Position numbers and translations under genes: made by a program
Assembly (NCBI GenBank): GCA_900772835.1
Contig: CAAGSA010000062.1
Span: 1 to 47,898, forward strand
DNA length: 47,898 bases
Source: an uncultured Prevotella sp.
Lineage (GTDB): Bacteria > Bacteroidota > Bacteroidia > Bacteroidales > Bacteroidaceae
Direction: 5' to 3'
The notes under the pieces: generated by a model
Told to the model about the DNA's origin: nothing
Seen by the model: only the letters and a program-made list of their open reading frames with translations
The model's database searches: none
Shown: positions 1 to 10,200 of the stretch, piece by piece
Position numbering within the stretch: the stretch's first letter is position 1
How the letters are laid out: each line of letters opens with the position of its first letter

Positions 1-3000
1 AGGCCATACGGCACCATCCCACTCACAAGTTCCTGTACCATGGGTGCGGAAGAGCGGCGAGCGACGCTCACAAGTGGTAAGTCCGTAAGGGGCAGAGAAA
101 CCCTTCTCGTCGGTAACCTGCTTCCACGCGACATCATACTTTTTGTTGTCAGGCATGTTGAAGTACCATGGTATGAAGCCTATCGCCTCTCTCACGTCTG
201 CCGCCGTGTCGTTCTTCAGTGTTTCGAAGAATCCGTGCTTCTTGTTCCACAGCTTGTCCTCGATGAGTGTTTTCAGGCTTGCCGCCTCCTTGGCGTATCC
301 GTCAGCCTTGGCGTTGTCGCCTGCCATCCTGTTCATCTCGGCGAGTGCCATGGCGTTGCCGTACATGTAGCTGTTGATTGTTGGCCGTGCGTATTGCTTC
401 TTCCTGCCTCCGCTGGCGCTTTCCTCCATGCCGTCGCGCACGTCCTCCTGCCAGTACAGTCCGTTGTCCAGCCTGTGCGTGTTCTGCCAGCGGGCGTATT
501 CCTCTTCGAGCGATGGCTTCATGCCGAGCAGGAATGTGCTGTCGCCGTTCACCTTGTATGCCTCGTATACGGCAGCCGGGTTCCAGGAGCTGAACTTGTC
601 CATCTTCTGCATTGCCTTGCCGTTGTTGCCGTGATACCATGTGCGCAGAATCTGGTTCAGATATGTGGAGTCGCGCAGCCAGCGTGTCTCCATCACGTGA
701 TGGCCAATGGCACAGGCGATGAGGTTATACCTGTCGGCGTAGGATCGCTGCACGAGGAATTCCGTCATGCCGTAGCCCACGGGCGTGCGCTTGATGTGCT
801 TGCGCAGGGTCCACCAGCGGTAGTAGTACATTTCCTTGAAGTTCTCCTGCGGACAGTCGAAGAGCGGTATGTTCTTGCTCATCCATTCGGCAGCCTTGCT
901 GTTCGGTATGGCGTTGGCTATGTTCTCGTCTTCCATATTGTTGAAACGCTCCACATACGGCTTGTAGTCGTCGAATTTCAGCACGGCAGCTTGCCCGTCG
1001 GCGTCAGCCGGAGTGGTCTTTACGTTTGCTATGCGGAATGTTGCCGTGGGGTCGTTCTCGTCGGCGCGCGGCATGTCGAAGTACTGGTCGGCTGGAGTTT
1101 CGTTGTTCGGGTATGCAAACAGCGGCCCTGTGCGGAACACCACCCTTGTTATTGCCTCCACGGGAGTGTCGAACTGTCTCTGGGCTGCCTTCTTTCCGTT
1201 CACGTAGTATGTGCCTGCGTGCATGTCGGCAGAGAGTACAGCCTTCACGCGGTATGTCTCTCCTGCCTTTATGGCTTTGACCAGTGTGCCGTAGCGCGGA
1301 CCTCCCTTCACCTTCATCATTCCCAGCGAGTCAATCACTATGCGCGAGCACACCTGGCCCCTGGCATCGGCGAATTCTATGTCGAGTTCTCCGTGGTCGG
1401 TCTGGTCTGCCTTCACGTCGAATTCCACTGTCAGTTCCTTCGTTGCCGGTATTACCCGTTCCGCTTTGGCATAGTCGTAGGGGTCTTTGTCGCTCAGCTT
1501 CAGCCATGCGCCGTCGAGTTCCACTGGTGCCCATTGCGGCGAATAGATGTTCCAGTCGCTCATGTCGGCGAGTCTGGAGTATCGGGCGAAGTCGGTGTGG
1601 GCGTGTTCCGTGGCTTTAGTCTGCACGGGCACTGTGATGCGCGACACCCACATGTCTTCCTTGTTGTTGCTGTACGTCACCCACAGGTTTCCGTCTGCCG
1701 GAGTTCCGTTGCCCTCTTGTATGCCTCTGGTATACTGCTGTCCGTAGTTCTTGTAGTTTCCTCCGTGGCGTTCCGGTGTCACTTCGCCGTTCACGAGATT
1801 CAGCGTCGTGTATTCCAGTCCGTCGCTGCTCAGCGAAATGGCGAGCGGCCAGCGGTATTCGGCAGGGTTGTACACGGTGGCGTATGTGCCGTCCGACAGC
1901 CGTTGCCCCCATATCTTTCCCGTCGAGGTCACGAATCCGTGTGCGCGGTTTGCCGGCGTGCGCCATGTGTTTCCGCCGTCATTGCTGATGGTGGTCAGTC
2001 CGTGTTTCCACAGTCCCACCTTCCATCCGTCGGGCAGAGTATAGCCGGAGAAAGCCTTGTATGGCGTTTTCAGCGGCAGCAGTTTCTCTCCGCGGTCGGC
2101 TTCCTCAGCCCAATGCATGCGTGCCATGGGGTCGGCAAGCAGTTCGTCGCAGGCTTTCACCATAGCCTTGTCCTTTGCCCTCTTGTAGTAGGGGAAGTCG
2201 GTGTTCTTCTCGTCGAAGCCGTGGTTGTAGTAGATGAAGTATACGGGGCCGAACGTTCCGTCCGCCTTGATTTCTCTCACCACTCGTCCTATGCCGTTGC
2301 CGTCGGTGGGATTGTCCTTCGGGGTCATCGACACCACGTAGTTGCCCATGGCAAGCAGCTTTCCGGTCTTCTTCGATACGTACCATCCCACGCGCTGGTG
2401 CATGATGGCCATCAGGTTCTTTGCCTTCAGCCCCGGGTATTTGTCGGGTTTCTCGAATCCGTCGGGCACCTTGTATTCTGGGAAGAGCAGCACGGGCTTT
2501 GTCCACGTGTACCCGTCGGCAGAGGTCTGCAGCATGGTTGTTCCTGGCGGTTCGTGCTCAGAGCGCGGGTCGGTCAGATAGTGCATGTAGAACTTGCCTT
2601 TCCAGTAGGCTATCATCGGCTGGTGGTTGTATGTGGCTCCCTTTTCGGCGCGCATCGTCTGTATGCTGTGTACACCCACCACTGGCGACAGTCCGCCGTC
2701 GTGGCGTGCCGGCAGGGAGATGTCCTTGCCGGTATAGTGTACTGCCCTTGTGTTATATTTTATCAGGTTCTCCACCAGTTCTTCGGGAGCTTTGAACACG
2801 GTGCCGTGCTTGTGTCCCTCGGGGAAGGAGACGGCTCCCGTCTGGTCCTGGAAGTGCTTGAAGTCCTTGGTGCGCTGTGCGCCGTAGATGAACTGGCGGT
2901 ACCAGTCGTAGTATATGTACCACCATCCGTTGACGTATGCCGTTGACGGGCCTTCGCTGAACGACGGCGTGAATGGGGCTGAAGCCTCGCTCCACGGGCC

Positions 3001-3663
3001 GTAAGGTGTCTTGGCGAATGCCACCTTTATGTTGCGCTGCTTGCGCGTGTTGTCTTTCAGCACCATCACGTAGTCGTCCTTGCCGCGTTTCACCATCGTT
3101 GCGTCGATGCTGCTGAATCCCGGTTCGATGAGGAGCTTAGCCTCGGAGAAGGTTTTGAAGTCCTTGGTGGTGGTGTAGTAGAGGCGGTGGTTGTTCTTGT
3201 GCTCCTCCAGTCCGTCGGGGAACTTGCCCGGGATGCACGATGCCCATATCACCATGTACTGTTTCTTCACGTCGTCGTAGAACAGTTCCGGCGCCCACAC
3301 GTTCACGGTCGTGGTGTCTTTCATCACCTCGACGAAGCGTTCCGGCGTCCAGTGTATCAGGTCTTTTGACGATGAGTAGCCGAAGCCACGGTCGCCTCGC
3401 CAGCTGCTGGTCCACACGAGGTGGTATGTGCCGTCTGGGCCTTTCACTATTGATGGGTCGCGCATCACCTTCTGCTGTCCCACTTCGGGCTTGAGGAAGG
3501 TGCCCGGGATGCTGTCCCAGTGTATTCCGTCGCGACTGTAGATGAATCGCAGTCCTTCGTTTGCCGGTTCGTGGAACGAGGTGGACACGAAAATGTCGTC
3601 TGCCTTTGCCGTTCCCGGTGCGAGTATGGCTGCTGCGAATGCTGATAGGATTAGTCTTTTCAT
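1..3663 (-). CDS. Multidomain secreted glycoside hydrolase (GH43-like + sialidase-like + MGH1-like), 3' end beyond window
   Basis: The minus-strand frame is open from the ATG at 3663 to the window edge, at least 1221 codons, so the C-terminus is missing. Residues 1-21 form a signal peptide. Residues about 22-305 are a GH43-type five-bladed propeller with the expected triad: D69 (in RDPSIV), D187 (in SIDAT) and E237 (in SEGPS). Residues about 315-680 look like a second, sialidase-like propeller with an Asp-box (SNDGGNTW near 562). Residues about 700-880 resemble a concanavalin/LamG-like beta-sandwich. From about 895 an (alpha,alpha)6 barrel of the MGH1/trehalase-like type begins; the visible end CEWDGAVWP is its usual active-site motif. 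It is probably exported to the periplasm or surface and acts on plant oligosaccharides (an arabinose-type sugar is a guess from GH43). Domain calls are by eye; substrate unknown. Confidence 0.85.
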   Translation of the reverse strand, partial: MKRLILSAFAAAILAPGTAKADDIFVSTSFHEPANEGLRFIYSRDGIHWDSIPGTFLKPEVGQQKVMRDPSIVKGPDGTYHLVWTSSWRGDRGFGYSSSKDLIHWTPERFVEVMKDTTTVNVWAPELFYDDVKKQYMVIWASCIPGKFPDGLEEHKNNHRLYYTTTKDFKTFSEAKLLIEPGFSSIDATMVKRGKDDYVMVLKDNTRKQRNIKVAFAKTPYGPWSEASAPFTPSFSEGPSTAYVNGWWYIYYDWYRQFIYGAQRTKDFKHFQDQTGAVSFPEGHKHGTVFKAPEELVENLIKYNTRAVHYTGKDISLPARHDGGLSPVVGVHSIQTMRAEKGATYNHQPMIAYWKGKFYMHYLTDPRSEHEPPGTTMLQTSADGYTWTKPVLLFPEYKVPDGFEKPDKYPGLKAKNLMAIMHQRVGWYVSKKTGKLLAMGNYVVSMTPKDNPTDGNGIGRVVREIKADGTFGPVYFIYYNHGFDEKNTDFPYYKRAKDKAMVKACDELLADPMARMHWAEEADRGEKLLPLKTPYKAFSGYTLPDGWKVGLWKHGLTTISNDGGNTWRTPANRAHGFVTSTGKIWGQRLSDGTYATVYNPAEYRWPLAISLSSDGLEYTTLNLVNGEVTPERHGGNYKNYGQQYTRGIQEGNGTPADGNLWVTYSNNKEDMWVSRITVPVQTKATEHAHTDFARYSRLADMSDWNIYSPQWAPVELDGAWLKLSDKDPYDYAKAERVIPATKELTVEFDVKADQTDHGELDIEFADARGQVCSRIVIDSLGMMKVKGGPRYGTLVKAIKAGETYRVKAVLSADMHAGTYYVNGKKAAQRQFDTPVEAITRVVFRTGPLFAYPNNETPADQYFDMPRADENDPTATFRIANVKTTPADADGQAAVLKFDDYKPYVERFNNMEDENIANAIPNSKAAEWMSKNIPLFDCPQENFKEMYYYRWWTLRKHIKRTPVGYGMTEFLVQRSYADRYNLIACAIGHHVMETRWLRDSTYLNQILRTWYHGNNGKAMQKMDKFSSWNPAAVYEAYKVNGDSTFLLGMKPSLEEEYARWQNTHRLDNGLYWQEDVRDGMEESASGGRKKQYARPTINSYMYGNAMALAEMNRMAGDNAKADGYAKEAASLKTLIEDKLWNKKHGFFETLKNDTAADVREAIGFIPWYFNMPDNKKYDVAWKQVTDEKGFSAPYGLTTCERRSPLFRTHGTGTCEWDGAVWP

Positions 3664-3851
3664 TTATTGTATTTGTATTATTTGTCTGTATCTTCTATAT
3701 AATAGAATAAGGTGTGGCCGTCGGTGTGTATGTGGGCTTCATCTTATTCCTGTTATGGATAAGACGCAGATTGGGGGTGGTTGTAACCTGGTGCAGGCAA
3801 AAGATAAAGTGTCTGGCATGGCCTTTTTTTCTGCCGAACGGTCGTCGGTCA

Positions 3852-3961
3852 TTCATAAGTGGGGCATTAGCGAGTCGTAAGTGGGGCATTAACGGGTCGT
3901 AAGTGGGGCATTAACAGGTCGTAAGTGGGGCAGTTGCGGGTCGTAAGTGGGGTATTGGCAA
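3852..3961. repeat. Five tandem 22-bp repeats
   Basis: Units start at 3852, 3874, 3896, 3918 and 3940, an exact 22-bp period. The core is TAAGTGGGG followed by CATTA in the first three units, with two or three changes in the outer ones. No spacers lie between units, so this is not a CRISPR array. 22 bp is about two helical turns, so the units would lie on the same face of the DNA. The array sits between the terminator of the GH2 operon and the start of the GH43-like gene. Confidence 0.9.
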
Positions 3962-3966
3962 AAAAA

Positions 3967-4004
3967 GACAGCGGCGCACCTTATTTGCAAGGTGCGCCGC
4001 TGTC
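3967..4004 (-). terminator. Intrinsic terminator of the GH78-GH2-prolyl-tRNA deacylase operon
   Basis: A perfect 16-bp stem (arms 3967-3982 and 3989-4004, 6-nt loop) is GC-rich. On the minus strand it is followed by seven T (3960-3966). It lies about 70 bp after the deacylase stop codon at 4074. Confidence 0.9.
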
Positions 4005-4073
4005 TGGAAAATTTGTTTGGTAAAACCGTTCCCGTTGTCAATCCGCTTCAGTGCCGTCGGGGCACTGCGGTGG

Positions 4074-4595
4074 CTAATAGAGCCTGATGTATTCGTATGT
4101 GTTGCCCACGATGCTGAGGTAGCGCTCAAAGTCGGTGCGCTTTATCACCACTGTGCCGCGGCAGTCGTTGGGGTGGAACGATAGCGTTTCTGCCTGTTGC
4201 AGGTTGGCGTCGAGGAAGAGGTGCACGTGGTGTTCGGCATCGTTTATCAGTCCGAATGGCGACACGCTGCCCGGTTCCAACCCCAGATACTTCATCATTC
4301 TTTCTGGCGATGCGAACGAGAGCTTGCCGCAGGAGGGCAGTCCGCGGCTCACGAGCGATTCCTTCAGCAGGTGCTCCAGTTCGTGGATGGCGAGGTCGTG
4401 GTCGCAATGGAAGCACACGAGATAGTGGCGGTTGCCCTTGTGGTTGCGGAAGAAGAGGTTCTTGCAGTGCACGCTGCCGTCGTTCTTCCACCACAGCTTT
4501 GCCTCCTCGATGGTCTTGCCCTCGGGGTGGTTGTAGCAGCTGAATGGGATGTCGTGTTCCCTCAGATAGTTCAGTACGGTTTCTTCTCTTGTCAT
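4074..4595 (-). CDS. Prolyl-tRNA deacylase / YbaK-family editing protein (ProX/PrdX type)
   Basis: This 173-aa protein matches free-standing YbaK-domain prolyl-tRNA editing proteins, which hydrolyse mischarged Ala- or Cys-tRNA(Pro). Visible family motifs are CKNLFFRNHKGNRHYLV (conserved Lys and Asn), LSFASPERMMKYLGLEPGSV, HHVHLFLDANL and LSFHPNDCRGTVVI; length and motif order are typical. I chose the ATG at 4595 (MTREETVLNYL); the frame is open further upstream, but that part overlaps the GH2 gene. It begins 11 bp after the GH2 gene stops, so the two are probably cotranscribed, although the cytoplasmic translation-quality role has no clear link to glycan use. A strong terminator follows at 3967-4004. 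Confidence 0.9.
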   Translation of the reverse strand: MTREETVLNYLREHDIPFSCYNHPEGKTIEEAKLWWKNDGSVHCKNLFFRNHKGNRHYLVCFHCDHDLAIHELEHLLKESLVSRGLPSCGKLSFASPERMMKYLGLEPGSVSPFGLINDAEHHVHLFLDANLQQAETLSFHPNDCRGTVVIKRTDFERYLSIVGNTYEYIRLY

Positions 4596-4606
4596 AGTCT
4601 TGGTTA

Positions 4607-7201
4607 TTATTGTATTCCGAAATCCATTTGCTGGCGGTTCACCTCCTCCAGAGTGCGCTGGCGCTCCTCGTCGGTCATCTGCTTGCCGTCGGCAGAGGCA
4701 GTGGCAGCGGTGCGCCGGAGCTTTGCCGACGGCTTGTCGGTGTAGCACTTGGGCAGTTCCGCCGCAACGCTCTCTATCGTGAGCGATGCTTCGGCAGGGG
4801 CATATACGCCGCTGAATGCGCTGCGGGCGTGCACGGTAATCCTGCCCGGATTGTCGGTGGCTTGGATGAGCACCGGTGCGCTGCCCCATTCCACGGCGCG
4901 TGGGTTGGCAAGTATGGATTCGTCGCCGATTATCCTGCCCTCGCCCTCGATGGAGAACTCGATGTTGTCCTTGGCAAGGCGCTTCACATTGCCGTTGTCG
5001 TCGGTTATCTCAGCCACCACCACGATGAAGTCGCTGCCGTCGGCACACAGCTGTCTGCCCATCTCGTCGGCATAGAGGCGTATCTTGGTGCTTCGGCGCG
5101 AAGGCATCTTTTTCTCGCTGCACACCACCTTGCCGCCCTTTATTCCCTCGGCAAGCAGGCTTACGCGCTGCCAGTTGCGCTGTTTGTAGCTGTATTCGCG
5201 TGCCTTCCAGAAATCCCAGAAGCCCTTGAACACCACCGGGGCGCAGGGCTTGTCGCCGGCATCGTGTACCACGGGCAGAGTGAGAACCTTGTCGCCCTCG
5301 AACTGAGTGAGGCGCACGCTGTCGCAATTGGAGAACACCACCACGTCGTTGTCGGAGAACTGGGTCATCTCGTTTGCCACGAACACCATCGGTTTCTGTG
5401 TGGTGTCCTGCGAGCGGAACATCTCGAAGGCGTATTTCTTCTGGCGGAAGGCGTCATAGATTCCTCCGTAGTATGGGTCGGGATGATAGCCGCGCTGGTG
5501 GTCGAAGGGGTGCCACTGGCAGCCGCCGATGAACTGGCGCTGGGAGTGGAACATCTCGCCGTAGGTGTCGCAGAGCGAGAGGGCAGCCGTGAGCATGGGC
5601 TTCTCGCCCCACGAACGGGCGGCACGGTTCAGACAGTTGTGGGCATACCAGTCGTCGACCATTTCGCCGAACTCGCGCGTGAACACGCATTTGTCATCGG
5701 GGGTGCCCTCCTTGCCGATGTCGTCGGTCCAGCCGTATACCACGTCGTAGTTCTCTTTCACTCCTGCCGAGTGCATGTCGGCAACGGCAACGGGGCGCCC
5801 GGCATAGGGGAATTCCTCTCTCGTTATGTCAAGAGCCTTCAGGGCGAAGTCTTCGGGATATCGCGTCTCGTTGAGGATAGGCTCCCACATCAGCACGCTC
5901 GTATGGTTGCGGTCGCGGCGGATAATCTGCCGTGTGTTCTCATGTACCAGTTCGCCGAACTTCGGGTCTTTGTTCCAGTATTGCCATCCCGGGGTGGGCA
6001 CTATGATGAAGAGCCCCAGTTCGTCGCAGGCATCCATGAATGCAGGGTCCTGAGGATAGTGGGCGGCGCGGATGATGGTCATTCCGGCATCCTTCAGCCG
6101 CTTGGCGTCGCGCCATTGCTGGCTGTTCGGCAGAGCGTTGCCCACGTAGGCAAAGTCCTGATGGCGGTTGCCGCCCACGAGCTGGTGGTAGGGTTTGCCG
6201 TTGAGCCAGAAGCCCTCCTTGCCGCAGAATTCGGCATGGCGTATACCCATACGCACGATGCCGCCGTCAACAGTCCTGCCGCCTGTCGCCACACAGATTT
6301 CCACATCGTATAGATACGGTGTTTCGGGCGACCACAGGTGTGGCGATTTCAGAGTGGAACGCAGAGAGAAGAGCGATGCTCCGGCTGCGGCAACGGTCTT
6401 TTTCTGCTTCAGCGTTGCCACCGTTCGTCCGCTCTTGTCCTTGATTCTTGCCACTACGGTGGCCGACGAGGCTGTGGCAGCCGTGTTGCCAACCTCCACG
6501 TCAAGGTATACGTCGGCTTTCTTCTGCGATATGTTGTCGTAGTGCAGGAACACGCCGCCGCCAGCCACCTTGCCCCTCTCGTTGGCATCGGTGATGGCAA
6601 GAGGCGATTTGCCTATGAGCCATACGTCGCGGTACATGCCGCCGTGGTAGCAGAAGTCGAGTGCAGCCTGCTTCTTTCCCGGCGGATAGCTCTTGTCGTC
6701 GCTGTTGTCAGCCTTCACAGCAACGAGGCATTTCTCGCCTGCCTTCACGCCGAGCTTCGTCAGGTTCACGATTACGGGAAGATAGCCGCCGAGATGCGAC
6801 AGAGCCTTCTTGCCGTTCACGAAGATGTCCTGCTTGCCCATTATCGCCTCGAAATACAGGGTCACGTCCTTGCCCTGCATGTCGGAGGGCATGATGAAAT
6901 GTTTGCGGTACCACACCGTGCCCTGGTAGTTTCTGCCGCCGCTGGCTTCCGAAGGTTCGAGCCTTGCTGTATGCGGAGCGCACACCACCTCCCATCGGGA
7001 GTCGTCGAACGCAGTGGCTTCTGCACCGGCGGCATCGCCGAGGTGGAAGCGCCAGCCCTGGTTGAAGTTGTATACGGTTCGTCCGCTGCCGGGCATCTGG
7101 AAGAGTCCTGCCACGGATGTCTTGCCGCCGGACGTGGCGGCAGGAGTAGCTGTCGCGCTGAGCGAGAGCAGCAGGAGGAGTATCGGTAATATATGTTTCA
7201 T
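4607..7201 (-). CDS. GH2 family glycoside hydrolase (beta-galactosidase-like), secreted
   Basis: An 864-aa protein with a signal peptide (hydrophobic residues 4-19). The order is a galactose-binding-like sugar-binding domain (about 40-200, containing GTVWYRKHF and YHGGMYRDVWL), an Ig-like GH2 domain (about 205-325) and a TIM barrel (about 325-620). The catalytic acid/base is likely E446 (WEPILNE) and the nucleophile E510 (TREFGE). A C-terminal Ig-like domain with YSYKQRNWQ and EGRIIGDES follows. Such GH2 enzymes release beta-linked galactose or glucuronic acid; which one is not visible. It is the middle gene of a minus-strand operon: the GH78 gene ends 19 bp upstream and the deacylase starts 11 bp downstream. 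No frameshift seen. Confidence 0.93.
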   Translation of the reverse strand: MKHILPILLLLLSLSATATPAATSGGKTSVAGLFQMPGSGRTVYNFNQGWRFHLGDAAGAEATAFDDSRWEVVCAPHTARLEPSEASGGRNYQGTVWYRKHFIMPSDMQGKDVTLYFEAIMGKQDIFVNGKKALSHLGGYLPVIVNLTKLGVKAGEKCLVAVKADNSDDKSYPPGKKQAALDFCYHGGMYRDVWLIGKSPLAITDANERGKVAGGGVFLHYDNISQKKADVYLDVEVGNTAATASSATVVARIKDKSGRTVATLKQKKTVAAAGASLFSLRSTLKSPHLWSPETPYLYDVEICVATGGRTVDGGIVRMGIRHAEFCGKEGFWLNGKPYHQLVGGNRHQDFAYVGNALPNSQQWRDAKRLKDAGMTIIRAAHYPQDPAFMDACDELGLFIIVPTPGWQYWNKDPKFGELVHENTRQIIRRDRNHTSVLMWEPILNETRYPEDFALKALDITREEFPYAGRPVAVADMHSAGVKENYDVVYGWTDDIGKEGTPDDKCVFTREFGEMVDDWYAHNCLNRAARSWGEKPMLTAALSLCDTYGEMFHSQRQFIGGCQWHPFDHQRGYHPDPYYGGIYDAFRQKKYAFEMFRSQDTTQKPMVFVANEMTQFSDNDVVVFSNCDSVRLTQFEGDKVLTLPVVHDAGDKPCAPVVFKGFWDFWKAREYSYKQRNWQRVSLLAEGIKGGKVVCSEKKMPSRRSTKIRLYADEMGRQLCADGSDFIVVVAEITDDNGNVKRLAKDNIEFSIEGEGRIIGDESILANPRAVEWGSAPVLIQATDNPGRITVHARSAFSGVYAPAEASLTIESVAAELPKCYTDKPSAKLRRTAATASADGKQMTDEERQRTLEEVNRQQMDFGIQ

Positions 7202-7220
7202 TGTTTCTTTTCTTTGTTTC

Positions 7221-10200
7221 TTAGTCGGGTATAATTTCTACGTGCTTGATTCTCTGTCTGCGCCATGTGTAGATGCAGTGGATATGTCCGTCGGCAGTCT
7301 GTATTATCGACGGGTATGAGTATTGGCTGATTGGCGAATCCTCGAGCGTGACCCAGTGTTCCCAGTTCTCGCCGTCGGTGCTCGTCATGAGCGACAGCGG
7401 GGTGCGCAGTCCCTTTCCGTTCTTTATGCCGTGGGGTATGGGCTTCTCGTTGCATATCATCACGTGTCTGCCGTCTTTCAGAGTAACGGCATCCAGTCCG
7501 CTGTTGTTGTTCGGCAGGCTCAGAAGTTTGAGTCTCGACCATGTTTCCCCGTTGTCGGCACTGTAGGTCACGCCCACATGTTCGCTGCGGGTGCGTGCCA
7601 CGGCAGCCAGCCGTCCGTCGTTCAGGAAGATGATGCTCGGCTGTATGGCGAGATCCTTGATGCGCATCTTGCCGTTCTGCATGCAGCTGTCGGCAGCCAC
7701 ATAGTCGGTGCGCTGCCATGTCTTGCCCATGTCGTCGGAGTATTCAAAGTACAGGCGCCAGCCATTGCTCTCGATGCTTGTCGGGGCTATTATCCTGCCT
7801 TTGCTCATCACGGGCTTGTTCTTCACCGGTCCGAGGTAGTCCTTTTGCAGCGGCTCGCGCTTCGACCATGTCTTTCCGCCGTCCTTCGAGCGCACCATCC
7901 ATCCCGTCCAGTCGCTCACGCTCTTGCCTATCTTGAAGTAGATGGCGAGGTCGCCGCCAGGAATCTGGTATACCACAGGATTCCAGCAGGCCTTGCGCAG
8001 CGTGTCGCAGAGCACTCCGTCGGCAACCATCTGCGGTGCGGTCCAGCTCTTAGCCCCCTTGGGCTTGCGGCTGACCCATATGCACACGTCGGGGTTGCGC
8101 TCCTTGGTTCCGCCGAAATAGGTGGCAACGAGGTCGCCCTTCTTCGTTTCGGCGATGGTGGCAGAATGGCACTCAGGGAACGAAGCCTTGGTGTAGAGGA
8201 ACTCGTCGGCCACGATGCTGCTGCTCCTTGTGGGCAGCTTCTCGCTGAACGAATGTCTGCCTGAGCCAATCTCCTTGCTTTCGCCGTTCGGCAGATAGAG
8301 AGTGGCGGTGGTGTTGGCTGGTATCTCAACGTCCCAGTGGAGCATGCCGTCCTGCTTCTTCCATCGGCTCGCTATCGTGCCGTAGATGCACTTGAACGAT
8401 GTGTTGATGTCGTCAATCTCGTCGGCGCTGAAGTCGGGCTTCAGTATGATGTGCTTGTAGCCGGGTTTCAGCGGGTCGCTGTTTATTCCGCCGAGGTCTT
8501 GGTATATCCATGATACGAGGTCGCCGAGCAGCATCACGTGGTTTCCGCTGTTCATCTTCGGACTTGCCGTGTTTCCGTTCCACAGTTCCCAGATGGTGGT
8601 GGCTCCGTTTTCGGCCATGTATCCCCAGCTCGGGTAAGCCTTGTTTGTGGCAAGCAGCCAGGCAACGTCGCTCCTGCCCATGTCGGTGAGAGTGTGCATC
8701 AGCCATTGCACACCAATTACGCCGCACGGAATCCTTCCCTTGTTGTCGGTGATGATGTTCTTCAGGATGTTCTTCTCCACCTCGGTCTTCACGTATGGGT
8801 CGTCAATCATTCCGAAGGCTAGCGGCAGCAGGTTTGCCGTGGCAGTGTTGTTGCCGTAGAACGTGCTGTCGGGATAGAGCAGTCCGCCGTATGCCTCGTG
8901 CGAATCCTTGTTCACGGTGAGGAATTTCCTGTTGAAAGCCTTCTTCACCTCGTCGGCCTTTCTGCCGAATGCCTGTGCCTCCTCTGTCTTGCCGAGTATT
9001 TTGGCAAAGCGTTCCATCTTCCTGTTCAGGTGGTAGTAGTATGCCGTGGCAATGAGAGTGCCGTCGGTCACGCGCTTCGGGTCGCGGCTGTGTATCATCG
9101 TCAGTTCCTCTGGCGGCACACACCAGTCGCCGTATTTGTCGCGTGGCATCAGTCCGTCTTTCTCATATTGGTAGCTCATGTGTCGCAGCCATTTCTTCAC
9201 AGCCGGATAATAGCGGCTGATGGCAGAGCTGTCGCCGAACTGGTCGTACTGCATCTCCATGGAGAAGGGCAGAGCGGCAGGCCATGTGATGTTGTCGGAG
9301 TAGTAGTTCCAGTAGGCAGGAGCCACATCGGGTATGCAGCCGTCCTCGCGCTGTGCCTCTGTGATGTCCCTGTCCCATTTGTTGTAAAGCAGGTTGTTGT
9401 CGAAGATGAACGATTCGCCCAGGCATCCCCTCGTGCGGTCGCCGAGCCACGGTTGGCGTTCGTCGCGCTGCGGACAGTCTACGGGCATTCCCTTGTAGTT
9501 GCCGAGCACGCCCCATTCCGCATTGCGGTAAACCTTGTTGAGGATGCTGTCGGAACAGGCGAACGTGCCGGTTTTCTCCATTTCGTCGCTCACCACCTCG
9601 CCTATGAAGTCCTCTTTGCGGACATTTCTCAGTCCCGTGATCTGGGCGTAGCGGAAGCCGTGGTATACGAATGTTGGTGTCCACCAGCGGTCTTTCTCCC
9701 TGCCGTTTGCCACATAGCAGTCGGTGGTGAGAGCGTGCCGCAGGTTCTCGCGGTAGAGTCTGCCGTCCTTCGTCAGCGTCTCGGCGAAGCTTATCTTTAT
9801 AGAGTCGCCCGGCGTGGTGCCGTTTATCTTCAGTTTCAGCCATCCGGCAATGTTCTGTCCGAGGTCGATGATTGCCGTGTCGCCGTGCATGGTCATGTTC
9901 TGTGCGTTGATTTGCTTCAGTACCTTCATGTTCGGAGCCATTGCGCCGCGCAGAGTGCCCATGGGTATAGCCACTCGTTCGGCGTTCTCCCATTTCTTGT
10001 CGTTGTATCCGGCTGTTGTCCATCCGTCGAATTCCTTTCGTGCGTCGTATGTCTCGCCGTCGTATTCGTTGTTCGAGCGTATGGCACCGTCGGCGTTCAG
10101 CTTCCATTTCGTGTCGGTCGAGATGGTCTTTCTTGTTCCGTCCTCAAATTCCACGATGATGTTTGCACGCAGCTTGGGATAACCGAAGTTGGTTATCTTG

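Larger units (their letters stand above)
3664..4073. other. Intergenic region without a supported gene
   Basis: This 410-bp gap contains, from left to right, the leader of the GH43-like gene, an array of five 22-bp repeats (3852-3961) and a strong hairpin (3967-4004) that ends the operon to its right. Short open frames here (3542-3902, 3695-3889, 3911-4129) run through the repeats and have no recognisable content, so I do not call them genes. A TATCTTTTG-like box on the minus strand near 3798-3806 could be the -7 element of the GH43-like gene but is one base off the usual form. Confidence 0.6.

Noticed and set aside
40..2946. 968-codon open frame on the plus strand
   Set aside because: It is antisense to the giant GH43-like gene, which has a signal peptide and catalytic motifs in the opposite frame; the plus-strand protein is Val/His/Cys-rich with no motifs.
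3852..3961. CRISPR array
   Set aside because: The units are contiguous with no spacers, and no cas genes are nearby.
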